A stretch of DNA of 64,000 bases from NCBI GenBank assembly GCA_022791495.1, contig JAAVZE010000133.1:1-64000 (forward strand). Direction: 5' to 3'. The position numbers and the translations under genes are program-made. Shown one piece after another: positions 15,627-24,340 of the stretch; position 1 is the first letter of the stretch; every line of letters starts with the position of its first letter. The stretch comes from Eubacterium sp. GTDB taxonomy: Bacteria; Bacillota; Clostridia; Lachnospirales; Lachnospiraceae. The notes under the pieces were generated by a model, which was given only the letters and a program-made list of their open reading frames with translations, searched no databases and was not told the DNA's origin.

Positions 15627-17045
15627 TCAGCCCTGAAGCAGCTGCAAAATAGTCTGAGGACGATTATTCGCCTGTGCCAGCATGGCTGTTCCCGCCTGGC
15701 TGAGTACACTCAGCTGTGTATATTCTGTCATTTCCTCTGACATATCCACATCCTCGATACGGGAACAGGATTCTGTCAGGTTCTGGGATGTAATATCAAG
15801 ACTCGAAGTGGCAGAGTCAAGGCGGTTTTCATAAGCACCAAGCTTTGCACGGATCGCGGAAACTTCCTCTATCGCTGAATTAAACTTACTGATCGCTGTA
15901 GAAGCTCCCTCTTTGGTACATACATTACAGTACTCAATATCCAGAGATTTACAAGTCACTGGAGGAATGGATATATCGATAGTCTGCCCCTCATTGGCGC
16001 CGATCTGAATTGCCACAAATCCTGCATCCAGTACTGTTACGGCTGCATCACTTCCCGCCTTTGCATTGGAAACATCAAAGACCATACAGAAGCCGTCCCG
16101 GTCTGAAACTGTTACTCTACCACCCTGTATAAAGGTAGTAGCTGTCTTGGAAAATCCAGAATCCGTATCCAGCGTTACCTTCGCATCCTGTCCCCGTACT
16201 ATGTTTCCTCCATCCACACCAAGTTTAGCAGCAAGAGTCGGTGTATCTGTTGTCACTTCTATTTTATGCTCCACGCCATAGAGCTTCGATTCAAAACGTA
16301 AAGATGTAGCATTGGCAAGCTCGGTCTCATTACCAAGTGCATTGACTGGTGTCACTGCGATATTCATACTCTCACAGCAGTCACGGATCTCTGCATATAC
16401 ATTTTCCAGTGTATCTCCCTTCTTTACATGAATCATCTCACCATTGATCTGAATATCTCCCTTTTCAGTAAATACATCTGTGGCAGCCATACCAAGTGCA
16501 CCAGTTGTGAAAACTGTTTTCGTAGCCACCTGGTCGACAGTCATACCATACTTTGTCAACTCCACAGAATCTGTCATGGAAACAACCTTCACTCCAATAT
16601 TGTTGGAAGACGTTTGACGACAGCAGGAGCCATCCAGAATACTTTTCGTATTAAATTCTGTATCGGATGAAAGACGATCAATCTCTTCCATCAGAGAATC
16701 AATCTCTTTCTGGATCGCCTCTTTATCTTCCAGCATGGTCACACCCTGATTGGCCGCCTGCACAGAAAGCTCACGGCATCTCTGCAGCATATTTTCTACT
16801 TCGATGAGAGCTCCTTCTGCAGTCTGGATAAAAGAAATACCATCCGCACCGTTTCTTGAAGCACGCTGTAATCCTCGGATCTGCGCATGCATTTTCTGGG
16901 AGATCGCCATTCCCGCCGCATCATCTGCCGCCTTGTTGATCCGGTATCCGGAAGAAAGCCTCTCCAGGCTCGTCGTAATCTTATTCTCTGTCCGGTTCAA
17001 GTGTCCACTCGCTTTCATCGCTGCAATATTTGTGTTTATCTTCAT
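15627..17045 (-). CDS. Flagellin
   Basis: 472 aa. The N-terminal D0/D1 region (MKINTNIAAMKASGHL, LERLSSGYRINKAADDAAG) and the C-terminal region (SSLDITSQNLTESCSRIEDV, ending NRPQTILQLLQG) are unmistakable. The central variable region (about 150-370) is a domain with several Ser/Thr strands. Notable are cysteines: CRELSV in D1, GSCCRQTS, CKSLDIEYCNVC before D1c, and ESCSR in the C-terminal helix; cysteine is rare in flagellins of this group. The LQRCRELSVQAAN segment corresponds to the TLR5-recognition helix of enteric flagellins. Its ATG overlaps the end of the DUF6240 gene (ATGA), so it is translated from that operon. Confidence 0.95.
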   Translation of the reverse strand: MKINTNIAAMKASGHLNRTENKITTSLERLSSGYRINKAADDAAGMAISQKMHAQIRGLQRASRNGADGISFIQTAEGALIEVENMLQRCRELSVQAANQGVTMLEDKEAIQKEIDSLMEEIDRLSSDTEFNTKSILDGSCCRQTSSNNIGVKVVSMTDSVELTKYGMTVDQVATKTVFTTGALGMAATDVFTEKGDIQINGEMIHVKKGDTLENVYAEIRDCCESMNIAVTPVNALGNETELANATSLRFESKLYGVEHKIEVTTDTPTLAAKLGVDGGNIVRGQDAKVTLDTDSGFSKTATTFIQGGRVTVSDRDGFCMVFDVSNAKAGSDAAVTVLDAGFVAIQIGANEGQTIDISIPPVTCKSLDIEYCNVCTKEGASTAISKFNSAIEEVSAIRAKLGAYENRLDSATSSLDITSQNLTESCSRIEDVDMSEEMTEYTQLSVLSQAGTAMLAQANNRPQTILQLLQG

Positions 17046-19885
17046 TTTTCATCTTCCCTTCTCTGCACATTTTGAATAAATAATTTTGCCACCAGGTACA
17101 ACCTGTCGTTCGTGGCCTCTTCCTCTATCTGACTACCTGAATGAAATGAATTTCTTGTTCCTTTTGCAAAATCTCCACGCTCCATCGTGAATCCATTCAT
17201 TTCCAAATCCGTTTCAAATTCACCGAAAATACTTCTGGAAACCTCCAGAGTACCCTCTTCTTCACTGGTAACAAAACCGGATACCCGTGTCCCTGCCACC
17301 TTAAAGGTAGCTTGAAGACTTCCAAACCGGCCGGAACTGATACTGATCTCCACGGTTCCTTTCTCCGCCTTGTCGCCCTGTTTCACTGTGACCGCGCAGG
17401 CTGTCACACCGCGTTCTGTCACGATCGGCACCTCATATTTCTGGAAACGCCGCATCTGCCGGTAAAAAGAAATACTTCCTGCCATGACAGCAATATCCTT
17501 TACCGTGTCACTTGTGACGTCTTCGGCATCTTTCTGCTCCCGTAAACGATCTGCCAGTGCATTTTCCTTTTCCTCATACACTTCTGAGAGCAGTTGTGGA
17601 TTATCGAAAGCTTCTATGATCTCCTCGCTTCCCTCTCTTGTAAAAAACTTAAGGTACTCTTTCGCTCCCTGTTCCAGATAAGACCTCATCAAATGCACAT
17701 TCATAAGGCTGTCCGGCAGTTCCACCTGCTTTAATATCTGTAAGATCTGTTCGTCACTTTCTGACGCCATCTGTCTTACCTCTTCTGCCCTCTGCTCATA
17801 GTACTCAGTGGTTTCCCTAAGAGCCTCTACACTTCCCTGGCATTCATCCAGCAGAAGTTCCAGCGGATCACTCATATAGCTCTCACTTCGATTCTTTAAC
17901 ACCGCCGGAGAAAGCTCTTTTTGAAGCTTCAAGACCACACTGCTGCCAAATGCTGCGCCAATCTGGTCGCTAATGCTCTCACCCTTCGATACGACCTCTT
18001 TCAAGCCGCCGAAATCATCATCCACCTCCCGGTCAATCCCTTTGGATTTCCTCGTGCGAAGTGCTGACAGCAGAGAAGAAAAGGATAATTCCCTGCCATC
18101 CCGGACCACCTGTCCGATCACCGCCCCATCACTCTTATTTACTTTATCTAACAACCGGTAGATACCGATCATACTCTTTCTTTCTTCTTCCGAAATTCCA
18201 CCACTGTGATCCAGCTTCCACAAATACTTTCGGAAAGAGACATCATCCTGGGTAAGTTCTTCACTGATTTGTGAAACCTTTTCTCCCAGCTCATCCAGAC
18301 TCATCTCCAAAGGATTTTCCTGTCGCCGGATCAGTTCTGCCACTACCGGTGGACGGAGTTCTCTGACAAGAGTTGTTACCTTGTCATCGTATTCCTTCAT
18401 AGAAAGAATATTTTCTCTGGTAAGCTCCATGCGGTTATAGGCGAGAATCCGCACTGCCCGCTGATTCATCGCAGTAGGCTCCAGCTGGAGATCTTCTAAT
18501 ATATCATTCACATTGGAAAATGCCTTGCTGATCCTGTCTCCCAGATCCGCCCTTACCTCTGTTCCCACAGACTCATAACTGCTCTCCATACGGAGCCTCA
18601 TTTCCCTGCCTGCGGCTGCCACATCTGCGATAGTATCGCTATGTACCGTTTCAATCGTCCTGCCATACACTGCTGCCGGAGCTGCCAGGATATCCTCCCT
18701 TGCCCGCAGAGTATCAGCCATGATCTCCACATTTGGTTCCGACTGCTCCATTCCGGCTGCCTGCAGATATCCCCTGCACGCCTCCTGCTCCATCTGTTTT
18801 AGTTCCTCTACGATCTGAACCAGATTCTGTACATCCAGATGAATCCCTTTATTCTCCATGCGTCTCGCCGCGTCGATCGTCATCGTAAGCCGGATCTCTT
18901 CCAGCTGTCTCTTTGCTGTTATGACCTCCACATCCGTGGCAAAAGTACGTCGGAGCGTCTCCTCGTCCGTTTGTACCAGCTTCTCCAGCCGGTCTGCAGC
19001 TTCTTTTCGGGATATATTTGTAAGATCCGCTTCCTCCGGAAGTATGCCATCCAGCACCTCATCTTCGATGCGGTCCTCCAACACTTCCGGTGGTAGTTCT
19101 TTCAAATCCTGAATCGCCTGATAGTTGCGGACATTTTCAGCAGTTACCGGAGCTCCCTCTTCATAAAGCTTCTCCGCTGCCTGCATATTTTCCTCGTCTG
19201 CCACGAGACCACTGTTTTCCAGGATCGTCTCTGCCTGGTCACGGACTGTGTCAAAGGACTCTTTGCCCTCTGTGGGCATAACACCCCCAGACACTGCTCC
19301 CGCTGCCAGACTTCCCTTTATAGTCGCCGGCGTCACCGGAAGTTCATTTTCCAGAAGATATTTGACTGCTGACTCCGATATCCCCTGCAATCCAGATGCT
19401 ATCTGGGCAGCTTCCTTGATCCGCCGGTCGATTTCATCCATAAACTCCTTTTGTTCTTCGCTGTTCTCGACCTGCTTTTCCACTGCTTCCGCGTTTTCAC
19501 GCCGCTGGGTTTTTACCCGCTCCAGCGCGCGCTCTAAAGAGGACGCCACATACTCTTCCAAGATCGAGCCGTCCTCATCCTCTATCTCTTTTGCATCCTC
19601 GCCGTTCATGCTCTGACTGATAAACTGTGCCGGATCAAAGGTGTCTCCTGACAATCCCTGAACCGCTTCCTGCAGCATGCTGTTCTTACTATTCGTATCC
19701 GTATATACGATACTGTTTCCCATGTCCTTTCGTACCGCACAATCCGTTGTGTACTCAATTCCTATGTTGGAAATGCTGCCTTCCCTGGCATTCTGTACCG
19801 ACACCCCTAAGCCCTTTGCGTAGTCAGTGTCTTTAAAGTCAATGGAAATCTTATTGCTGTTAATGATCATAGATTTCACACTCAC
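17042..19885 (-). CDS. DUF6240 protein with FliK-like C-terminal domain, flagellar operon
   Basis: 947 aa, soluble, highly acidic and helical, with no signal peptide. It matches the DUF6240 family as I recall it from Lachnospiraceae. The N-terminal ~100 residues are Ser/Asn/Asp-rich, and the middle 700 are coiled, Glu/Arg-rich. The last ~150 residues contain GTVEISISSGRFGSLQATF and then FGEFETDLEMNGFTMERGDF, a strand-rich pattern like the FliK C-terminal domain that switches the flagellar export gate. Being first in an operon with flagellin and FliS, it may be a hook-length or export-switch protein; this is inference. The start is GTG at 19885, or GTG at 19879, which is better spaced from GGAGAG. 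Confidence 0.75.
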   Translation of the reverse strand: MSVKSMIINSNKISIDFKDTDYAKGLGVSVQNAREGSISNIGIEYTTDCAVRKDMGNSIVYTDTNSKNSMLQEAVQGLSGDTFDPAQFISQSMNGEDAKEIEDEDGSILEEYVASSLERALERVKTQRRENAEAVEKQVENSEEQKEFMDEIDRRIKEAAQIASGLQGISESAVKYLLENELPVTPATIKGSLAAGAVSGGVMPTEGKESFDTVRDQAETILENSGLVADEENMQAAEKLYEEGAPVTAENVRNYQAIQDLKELPPEVLEDRIEDEVLDGILPEEADLTNISRKEAADRLEKLVQTDEETLRRTFATDVEVITAKRQLEEIRLTMTIDAARRMENKGIHLDVQNLVQIVEELKQMEQEACRGYLQAAGMEQSEPNVEIMADTLRAREDILAAPAAVYGRTIETVHSDTIADVAAAGREMRLRMESSYESVGTEVRADLGDRISKAFSNVNDILEDLQLEPTAMNQRAVRILAYNRMELTRENILSMKEYDDKVTTLVRELRPPVVAELIRRQENPLEMSLDELGEKVSQISEELTQDDVSFRKYLWKLDHSGGISEEERKSMIGIYRLLDKVNKSDGAVIGQVVRDGRELSFSSLLSALRTRKSKGIDREVDDDFGGLKEVVSKGESISDQIGAAFGSSVVLKLQKELSPAVLKNRSESYMSDPLELLLDECQGSVEALRETTEYYEQRAEEVRQMASESDEQILQILKQVELPDSLMNVHLMRSYLEQGAKEYLKFFTREGSEEIIEAFDNPQLLSEVYEEKENALADRLREQKDAEDVTSDTVKDIAVMAGSISFYRQMRRFQKYEVPIVTERGVTACAVTVKQGDKAEKGTVEISISSGRFGSLQATFKVAGTRVSGFVTSEEEGTLEVSRSIFGEFETDLEMNGFTMERGDFAKGTRNSFHSGSQIEEEATNDRLYLVAKLFIQNVQRREDEK

Positions 19886-19888
19886 TCT

Positions 19889-19916
19889 CCGAAATAATTG
19901 CTACTATATATTTCGG
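19889..19916. promoter_or_regulatory. Leader hairpin of the flagellar operon overlapping -10 and ribosome site
   Basis: CCGAAATA (19889-19896) and TATTTCGG (19909-19916) are perfect 8-bp inverted copies. In the minus-strand transcript the upstream arm belongs to the -10 element and transcription start region, and the downstream arm runs directly into the GGAGAG ribosome site. If the transcript starts early enough, the hairpin could limit translation. Confidence 0.4.
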
Positions 19917-19936
19917 TTGAATCTTTGAAACCTTTA
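19910..19936 (-). promoter_or_regulatory. SigD/FliA-type flagellar promoter
   Basis: On the minus strand TAAA (19936-19933), a 15-nt spacer and ACCGAAAT (19917-19910) match the Gram-positive flagellar sigma consensus TAAA-N15-GCCGATAT at the -35 and at six of eight -10 positions. It lies about 25 nt upstream of the DUF6240 start and explains co-regulation of DUF6240, flagellin and fliS. Confidence 0.75.
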
Positions 19937-19990
19937 ATTCTTTCCGCAATTTCCTGTTATCAATCCAGTCAGGCTGGCTTGACGCTTTTG

Positions 19991-20611
19991 TCACGATAAC
20001 AAATCTGCCAGAAAGTCAACGATCTTGAAACCATATTCTATGTCCTCTTCACCGGTAAGCAGAGACTCATATTCCTCCTCAGACAGATTTTCCTTTAGCT
20101 TTTCTTTGGATTCCTCCGGCACAATCTGGTATGTGCTGTCAACGAAACAAAGGGTTGGATACATGACACACCACCAGTTCTTCCCCTCATGCTTTCCAAT
20201 ATTTACTTTCAACGCCTTATATTCCCCCGCTGGAAACGTCATGTCTCCGTATTGTTTCACAGGAAAATAACAAGTGCCAAGTTCCGCTTTCACTTCATAA
20301 TCATAACCTTTTCTCTGTATGTAGTCCGAAGCGGTCTGCTCTACCTCTCTTATATGATCCCGCAGTGTCTGCTGTGCAGAGACTACAGAGGTATCCTGTA
20401 TCAGCTCCTCTCGTAGCATCTGAACAACCTCCTCCTTAACTTCCAGTTTCAACTGTTGGTCTTCCTCGCTGTCGCTGTTCGCCACCACGTGAAGCCGTAT
20501 AACCTGCTCCGCGATATCCCGCTGCATTTTATCTCCGTCTGTCGCTTTTCCATAAAAATACATTAGCCCACAGACAAATAACACGGCCGTTACCAGTAAT
20601 ATTTTTTTCAT
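19991..20611 (-). CDS. spoIIR: Stage II sporulation protein R
   Basis: 206 aa. An N-terminal signal-like helix (MKKILLVTAVLFVCGLMYFY) precedes IRLHVVANSDSEEDQQLKL, the signature of SpoIIR. SpoIIR is secreted from the forespore to trigger SpoIIGA processing of pro-SigE in the mother cell. GEYKALKVNIGKHEGKNWWC and MYPTLCF further on are also conserved. The start at 20611 has GGAGG 8 nt upstream; the reading frame stays open further but that part reads as non-coding. Its presence indicates an endospore-forming lineage. Confidence 0.93.
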   Translation of the reverse strand: MKKILLVTAVLFVCGLMYFYGKATDGDKMQRDIAEQVIRLHVVANSDSEEDQQLKLEVKEEVVQMLREELIQDTSVVSAQQTLRDHIREVEQTASDYIQRKGYDYEVKAELGTCYFPVKQYGDMTFPAGEYKALKVNIGKHEGKNWWCVMYPTLCFVDSTYQIVPEESKEKLKENLSEEEYESLLTGEEDIEYGFKIVDFLADLLS

Positions 20612-20716
20612 TTTCTTTTCCTCCAGATCTTTTTCAGCCCGACGCCGCCAGGCTGGTGTAAATTTTCTTTTTATGATTTTTCCCAATAAAAACTTTTTTA
20701 TTCCGCCAAACTTTGT

Positions 20717-20722
20717 TATAAT
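20717..20722 (+). promoter_or_regulatory. -10 element upstream of ispE
   Basis: A perfect TATAAT lies 28 nt before the ispE ATG. No good -35 is visible at 17 nt; the upstream stretch is T-rich. Confidence 0.4.
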
Positions 20723-20750
20723 AAATAGAAAAAAAGAGATGGTGAACAAT

Positions 20751-21614
20751 ATGGATTCATTATGGATAAATGCCCCTGCCAAGATCAATCTCGGACTGGA
20801 CGTCATACGCAGACGGGAAGATGGATACCACGAGGTAAAGATGATCATGCAGAGCATCCGGCTGTTCGACCGGCTTACCCTCGCCAAATCAAAAAATAAA
20901 GGAATACACCTCACCACAAATCTTGGCTTTCTTCCGGTAAACGAAGATAATCTTGTATACAAAAGCGCCAGGCTTTTAATGGACGAATTTAATATTGATA
21001 CCGGGGTCAGCATACAGCTGGACAAGCGTATTCCTGTCGCTGCCGGTATGGCCGGTGGAAGCACCGACGCTGCTTCCTGCCTGCTGGCCATGAACCGCTT
21101 ATTTGACCTGAAGCTCTCGGATCAGCAGCTGATGGAACGAGGTGTCACCCTCGGAGCTGACATTCCCTATTGTATTATGAAGGGAACCGCTCTCTCAGAG
21201 GGTATCGGAGAAATCCTATCACCTCTCCCCGATGCACCGGACTGCTATGTATTAATTGCGAAACCGGGCTTTCACGTCTCTACAAAATTCGTGTATACGA
21301 ATTTAAAGCTGGATGATAAGACGGAGCACCCAAATATCGACCATATGATAGACTGCATCCAAAAAAACGATCTCCAGGATCTATGCGACAGTATGGCAAA
21401 TATATTAGAAACGGTAACTATCCCAGAACATCCAGAAATCGCAGACATTAAAAAGACAATGCTGGAACAGGGCGCCCTGGGCTCTCTTATGAGCGGCAGC
21501 GGCCCTACCGTATTCGGCATTTTTGATGATCTGGATAAGGCAAAAGCCGCCAAAGAAAAATGCAGAAAGCTCCCCTATCGGTGCTTCGTTTTTGTTACAG
21601 ATTTTTACAGATAA
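20751..21614 (+). CDS. ispE: 4-diphosphocytidyl-2-C-methyl-D-erythritol kinase
   Basis: 287 aa. IspE phosphorylates CDP-methylerythritol in the non-mevalonate isoprenoid pathway. The N-terminal APAKINLGLDV, the GHMP ATP loop PVAAGMAGGSTDAASC and the C-terminal LMSGSGPTVFGIF are diagnostic. The start at 20751 (MDSLWINAPAKINL) is the usual one; upstream in-frame starts would add a non-homologous leader. It is divergent from spoIIR and apparently monocistronic. Confidence 0.95.
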   Translation: MDSLWINAPAKINLGLDVIRRREDGYHEVKMIMQSIRLFDRLTLAKSKNKGIHLTTNLGFLPVNEDNLVYKSARLLMDEFNIDTGVSIQLDKRIPVAAGMAGGSTDAASCLLAMNRLFDLKLSDQQLMERGVTLGADIPYCIMKGTALSEGIGEILSPLPDAPDCYVLIAKPGFHVSTKFVYTNLKLDDKTEHPNIDHMIDCIQKNDLQDLCDSMANILETVTIPEHPEIADIKKTMLEQGALGSLMSGSGPTVFGIFDDLDKAKAAKEKCRKLPYRCFVFVTDFYR

Positions 21615-21751
21615 ACCAATTGACCCCAAAGCTGTTAAAAATCGCAGAAAAAAATTTTCCATAAATGAATGGTTTTTTAAAACTGAATCGTATTATATAT
21701 GAAACAGTAATAATACGCTTTATATTTGATGGATTTATGGAGGAAATGACT

Positions 21752-22207
21752 ATGAAGAAAAAGGTAATTGTAACAGGTATTGCAGCTGTCGCCCTGCTAG
21801 TTGCATTGCAGACATCCAGTGTCTTTGCAGCAGCACCAGTAAAAGAAACACCCAGTGTCAATGCTGCAGCTCCGGCAGAGGAAACACCCGGTGTCTATAC
21901 TGCAGCTCTGGTAGAGAAAGCACCCAGTGTCTATACCGCAGCTCCAGCAGAGAAAAAAAGTTCTGACAACACGAACTCTGATACGGTGTGTAACTATTGC
22001 GGAAAGGACTGCTCCTTTGTCGATGAAGACGGTGACGGCATCTGTGATAACTACAAGAGCCGTGGAACCAATGGCACAAATGCCGGAAGAAACTATGTCG
22101 ATAAGAACAGTGACGGCATCTGTGATAACTATGCTTCCGGAAGGCATGGTGCCTGCGGCTGGGGAGGCGGCCACGGACACGGCTATGGAGGATGTCACAG
22201 GAGATAA
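21752..22207 (+). CDS. Secreted repeat protein with two DGICDNY motifs and Gly/His-rich tail
   Basis: 151 aa from ATG 21752 (GGAGG 8 nt upstream). A signal peptide (about 1-29, ending VFAAA) is followed by three to four 12-13-residue repeats of the type APAEETPSVYTA, encoded by tandem DNA repeats at about 21830-21957. Next come VCNYCGKDCSFVDEDGDGIC (a CxxC plus CxxD pair and a DxDxDG calcium-loop-like motif) and a second copy VDKNSDGICDNY. The end is glycine/histidine-rich (GGGHGHGYGGCHRR). I do not recognise a characterised family. It is followed 14 nt later by a sigma factor and an anti-sigma gene whose product also ends in Gly/His repeats. Confidence 0.8.
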   Translation: MKKKVIVTGIAAVALLVALQTSSVFAAAPVKETPSVNAAAPAEETPGVYTAALVEKAPSVYTAAPAEKKSSDNTNSDTVCNYCGKDCSFVDEDGDGICDNYKSRGTNGTNAGRNYVDKNSDGICDNYASGRHGACGWGGGHGHGYGGCHRR

Positions 22208-22221
22208 TTACGAGGACGCTT

Positions 22222-22704
22222 ATGCGGAGTGAACAAGAGGTGAACAGAGCAATCGACCAGTATTCTGATATAGTTCGACGGCTCTGTATGATTCATTTAA
22301 AAAATTATCATGATACTCAGGACATATTTCAAACTGTATTTTTGAAGTATGTCCTAAGTTCCGTTGTATTTGAAAATGAAGAGCATGAAAAGGCCTGGTT
22401 TATACGGGTGACCATAAATGCCTGTAAGGATTTACTCAAAAACTTTTTTAGAACCCATGTGATTTCTATTGACGAACTGACGGAACAGCCCTGTGAATTA
22501 TTACCGGAACACCAGGAAGTACTAGAAGCCGTTCAGTCCCTGCCACAAAAGTATAAAAATGTCGTATATCTTCATTTTTATGAAGGCTACACCGCACCAG
22601 AAATAGGAAAAATTCTTCATAAGAATGTAAACACAATTTACACCTATCTAACACGTTCCAAAAAAATATTACGGGAAAAATTGGGGGGTGATGGATATGA
22701 ATAA
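22222..22704 (+). CDS. ECF-type RNA polymerase sigma factor
   Basis: 160 aa starting MRSEQEVNRAIDQYSDIVRR, with a GAGG ribosome site before ATG 22222; an ATG at 22192 would overlap the preceding gene. Region 2 contains NYHDTQDIFQTVFLKY and the -10-melting segment EHEKAWFIRVTINACKDLL. Region 4 is LPQKYKNVVYLHFYEGYTAP followed by an HTH (IGKILHKNVNTIYTYL) for the -35 contact. It is co-encoded with the RsgI-like anti-sigma factor downstream (8-nt overlap), which presumably holds it at the membrane. Confidence 0.93.
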   Translation: MRSEQEVNRAIDQYSDIVRRLCMIHLKNYHDTQDIFQTVFLKYVLSSVVFENEEHEKAWFIRVTINACKDLLKNFFRTHVISIDELTEQPCELLPEHQEVLEAVQSLPQKYKNVVYLHFYEGYTAPEIGKILHKNVNTIYTYLTRSKKILREKLGGDGYE

Positions 22705-23449
22705 CAAGATAAAAGAAACCTTTGACAACATTCATGCTGAAGAAGAATTAAAGGAACAAACACAAAAATATATTGCAGAAAAGACAAGAAATTATACAAC
22801 ACCACAAAAAAAATCTGCATATAAAATGATTATTCCTGCAGTGGCCTGCTTTTTATTTCTTCTCTTCGGTTTTAGCGGATATAGGTTATATTTTACACAG
22901 ACCTCGGTCATCAGCATTGATATCAATCCGTCCTTTGAATTAAACTTAAACCGGTTTAACCGGGTAATCTCGATCGATTATTATAATGACGACGGACGTA
23001 AAGTGACGAATGATCTTCACATCCAGTTTATGGACTATAGGAATGCCCTTGATGAGATTCTGAAGACAGAGAGCATTGTCTCGTATCTGAACCAGGATGA
23101 AATGCTGTCGATCTCTGTGGCTGGAAATAATGATCAGGAAAATAAGGAGATCCTTGAAAATATTGAAACCTGTATTCCAAAACACCAGGACCACTGCTGT
23201 GATATGGGTAATTACGATGATGTCAGCGAGGCTCACGACGCAGGGTTATCTGTTGGCAAATACCGGGCTTTTTTGGAATTGCAGAAAGTAAATCCGGATA
23301 CGACAGTTGAAGATGTTAAAGGGCTTACCATGCGGCAGATCAGAGAGATGACAGGCTACTCGTCCTGCGAGTTCCACTCTGGTAATAAAGGCAATGGACA
23401 CGGGCACGGGGAAGGACATGGGCATGGCAAATGGCAGGAAAATGATTAA
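22697..23449 (+). CDS. RsgI-like membrane anti-sigma factor with Gly/His-rich tail
   Basis: About 250 aa. The cytoplasmic N-terminus (MNNKIKETFDNIHAEEELKE) should bind the sigma factor. One membrane helix (about 47-66) is followed by ISIDINPSFELNLNRFNRVI, the S-x-D-x-N-P-S-x-E-L signature of the RsgI N-terminal extracytoplasmic domain. Unlike clostridial RsgI proteins that end in carbohydrate-binding modules, this one ends in a short histidine/glycine tail (GHGHGEGHGHGK) after DHCCDMG, offering a possible metal site. The start at 22697 has GGGGGG 8 nt upstream; GTG 22688 and ATG 22691 are alternatives. It converges with rmuC, 9 nt apart. Confidence 0.85.
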   Translation: MNNKIKETFDNIHAEEELKEQTQKYIAEKTRNYTTPQKKSAYKMIIPAVACFLFLLFGFSGYRLYFTQTSVISIDINPSFELNLNRFNRVISIDYYNDDGRKVTNDLHIQFMDYRNALDEILKTESIVSYLNQDEMLSISVAGNNDQENKEILENIETCIPKHQDHCCDMGNYDDVSEAHDAGLSVGKYRAFLELQKVNPDTTVEDVKGLTMRQIREMTGYSSCEFHSGNKGNGHGHGEGHGHGKWQEND

Positions 23450-23458
23450 AAAAATACC

Positions 23459-24307
23459 TTAATAGTCTCCCTGATCCTCCTGATCCAGCCGTTCCAGTTT
23501 TTTCTTCAAAATTCGGGTACGCCTTCCCACAAGAAGTTCCAGTTCTTTTCCAGTCTGCTCAATGCGCTTCTGCAGGTTAAGCAGCACCTCTTCATATTTC
23601 TCTACCTCAGAGCGGACCTCCGTCAGCACCCGCCACGCCTCACTGCTCTTTTCCTCGATCTCCAGTGTCCGGAATCCCATCTGCAGTGTATTGAGAAGAA
23701 CAGAGATACTTTCCGGTGAAGCCATGGTGATCTGGTATTTCTTCATCAGCTCCTGCCCCAGTCCGCACTTTACCGCCTCCACATAGATCGACTCCACTGG
23801 GAAAAATAAAATACCAAAATTTGTAGTATATGGTGGCATAATATACTTGTCGCGAATTTCCTTGGCAAATCCCCGTACCCGGTTCTTAAACAAAATCTCA
23901 GCGTCCTCTGCCATCTCCCGGTTTCCGCTGTTTCGTGCCTCCTCCAGCTGAAAATAGGCATCCAGGGGAAATTTGGAATCTATGGGAAGATATACCGTCT
24001 GCTCATACCGTCCCGGCAGTTTTACCGCGTATTCCACACGGTTCATACTTCCAGGAAGCACCATGCACTCTGCCTCATACTGCTCACTGGTCAGTGTTTC
24101 CTCCAGAATACTTCCCAGCTGCCATTCTCCCCAGATTCCTCTTGTCTTCACCCCTGTAAAGATCCGCTTCAGTTCTTCGATATCCCGGCGCATCTGCTCC
24201 GATCCGCCATCCTGCTTCTCAAATCTGTCTTTTCTGAGTATCATAAACACCAGTACAGCATTTATGAGAACCAGCACAATCAGAATAATTCCTAACAAAA
24301 TCTCCAT
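23459..24307 (-). CDS. rmuC: RmuC family DNA recombination protein (short form)
   Basis: 282 aa, shorter than typical RmuC (about 400-480) because the coiled coil between the N-terminal membrane helix and the core is nearly absent. The helix MEILLGIILIVLVLINAVLV is followed by TRGIWGEWQLGSILEETLT and VYLPIDSKFPLDAY, core RmuC motifs; a predicted PD-(D/E)XK-like nuclease fold limits DNA rearrangement at inverted repeats. The start at 24307 has GGGGGATACG upstream. The frame remains open through the palindrome upstream, but that part is not protein-like. It is curious that a gene linked to inverted-repeat instability lies beside a large palindrome. Confidence 0.88.
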   Translation of the reverse strand: MEILLGIILIVLVLINAVLVFMILRKDRFEKQDGGSEQMRRDIEELKRIFTGVKTRGIWGEWQLGSILEETLTSEQYEAECMVLPGSMNRVEYAVKLPGRYEQTVYLPIDSKFPLDAYFQLEEARNSGNREMAEDAEILFKNRVRGFAKEIRDKYIMPPYTTNFGILFFPVESIYVEAVKCGLGQELMKKYQITMASPESISVLLNTLQMGFRTLEIEEKSSEAWRVLTEVRSEVEKYEEVLLNLQKRIEQTGKELELLVGRRTRILKKKLERLDQEDQGDY

Positions 24308-24340
24308 CGTATCCCCCTTCTGGATTCCTGGTATAATGAT

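Noticed and set aside
19991-21091. SpoIIR frame extended to 21091
   Set aside because: The extra 160 residues are the complement of ispE; the signal-like helix and ribosome site place the start at 20611.
21830-21957. Tandem repeats taken for a CRISPR array
   Set aside because: Repeats are imperfect, in frame, without spacers, and encode the Pro/Ala-rich repeat region of a secreted protein.
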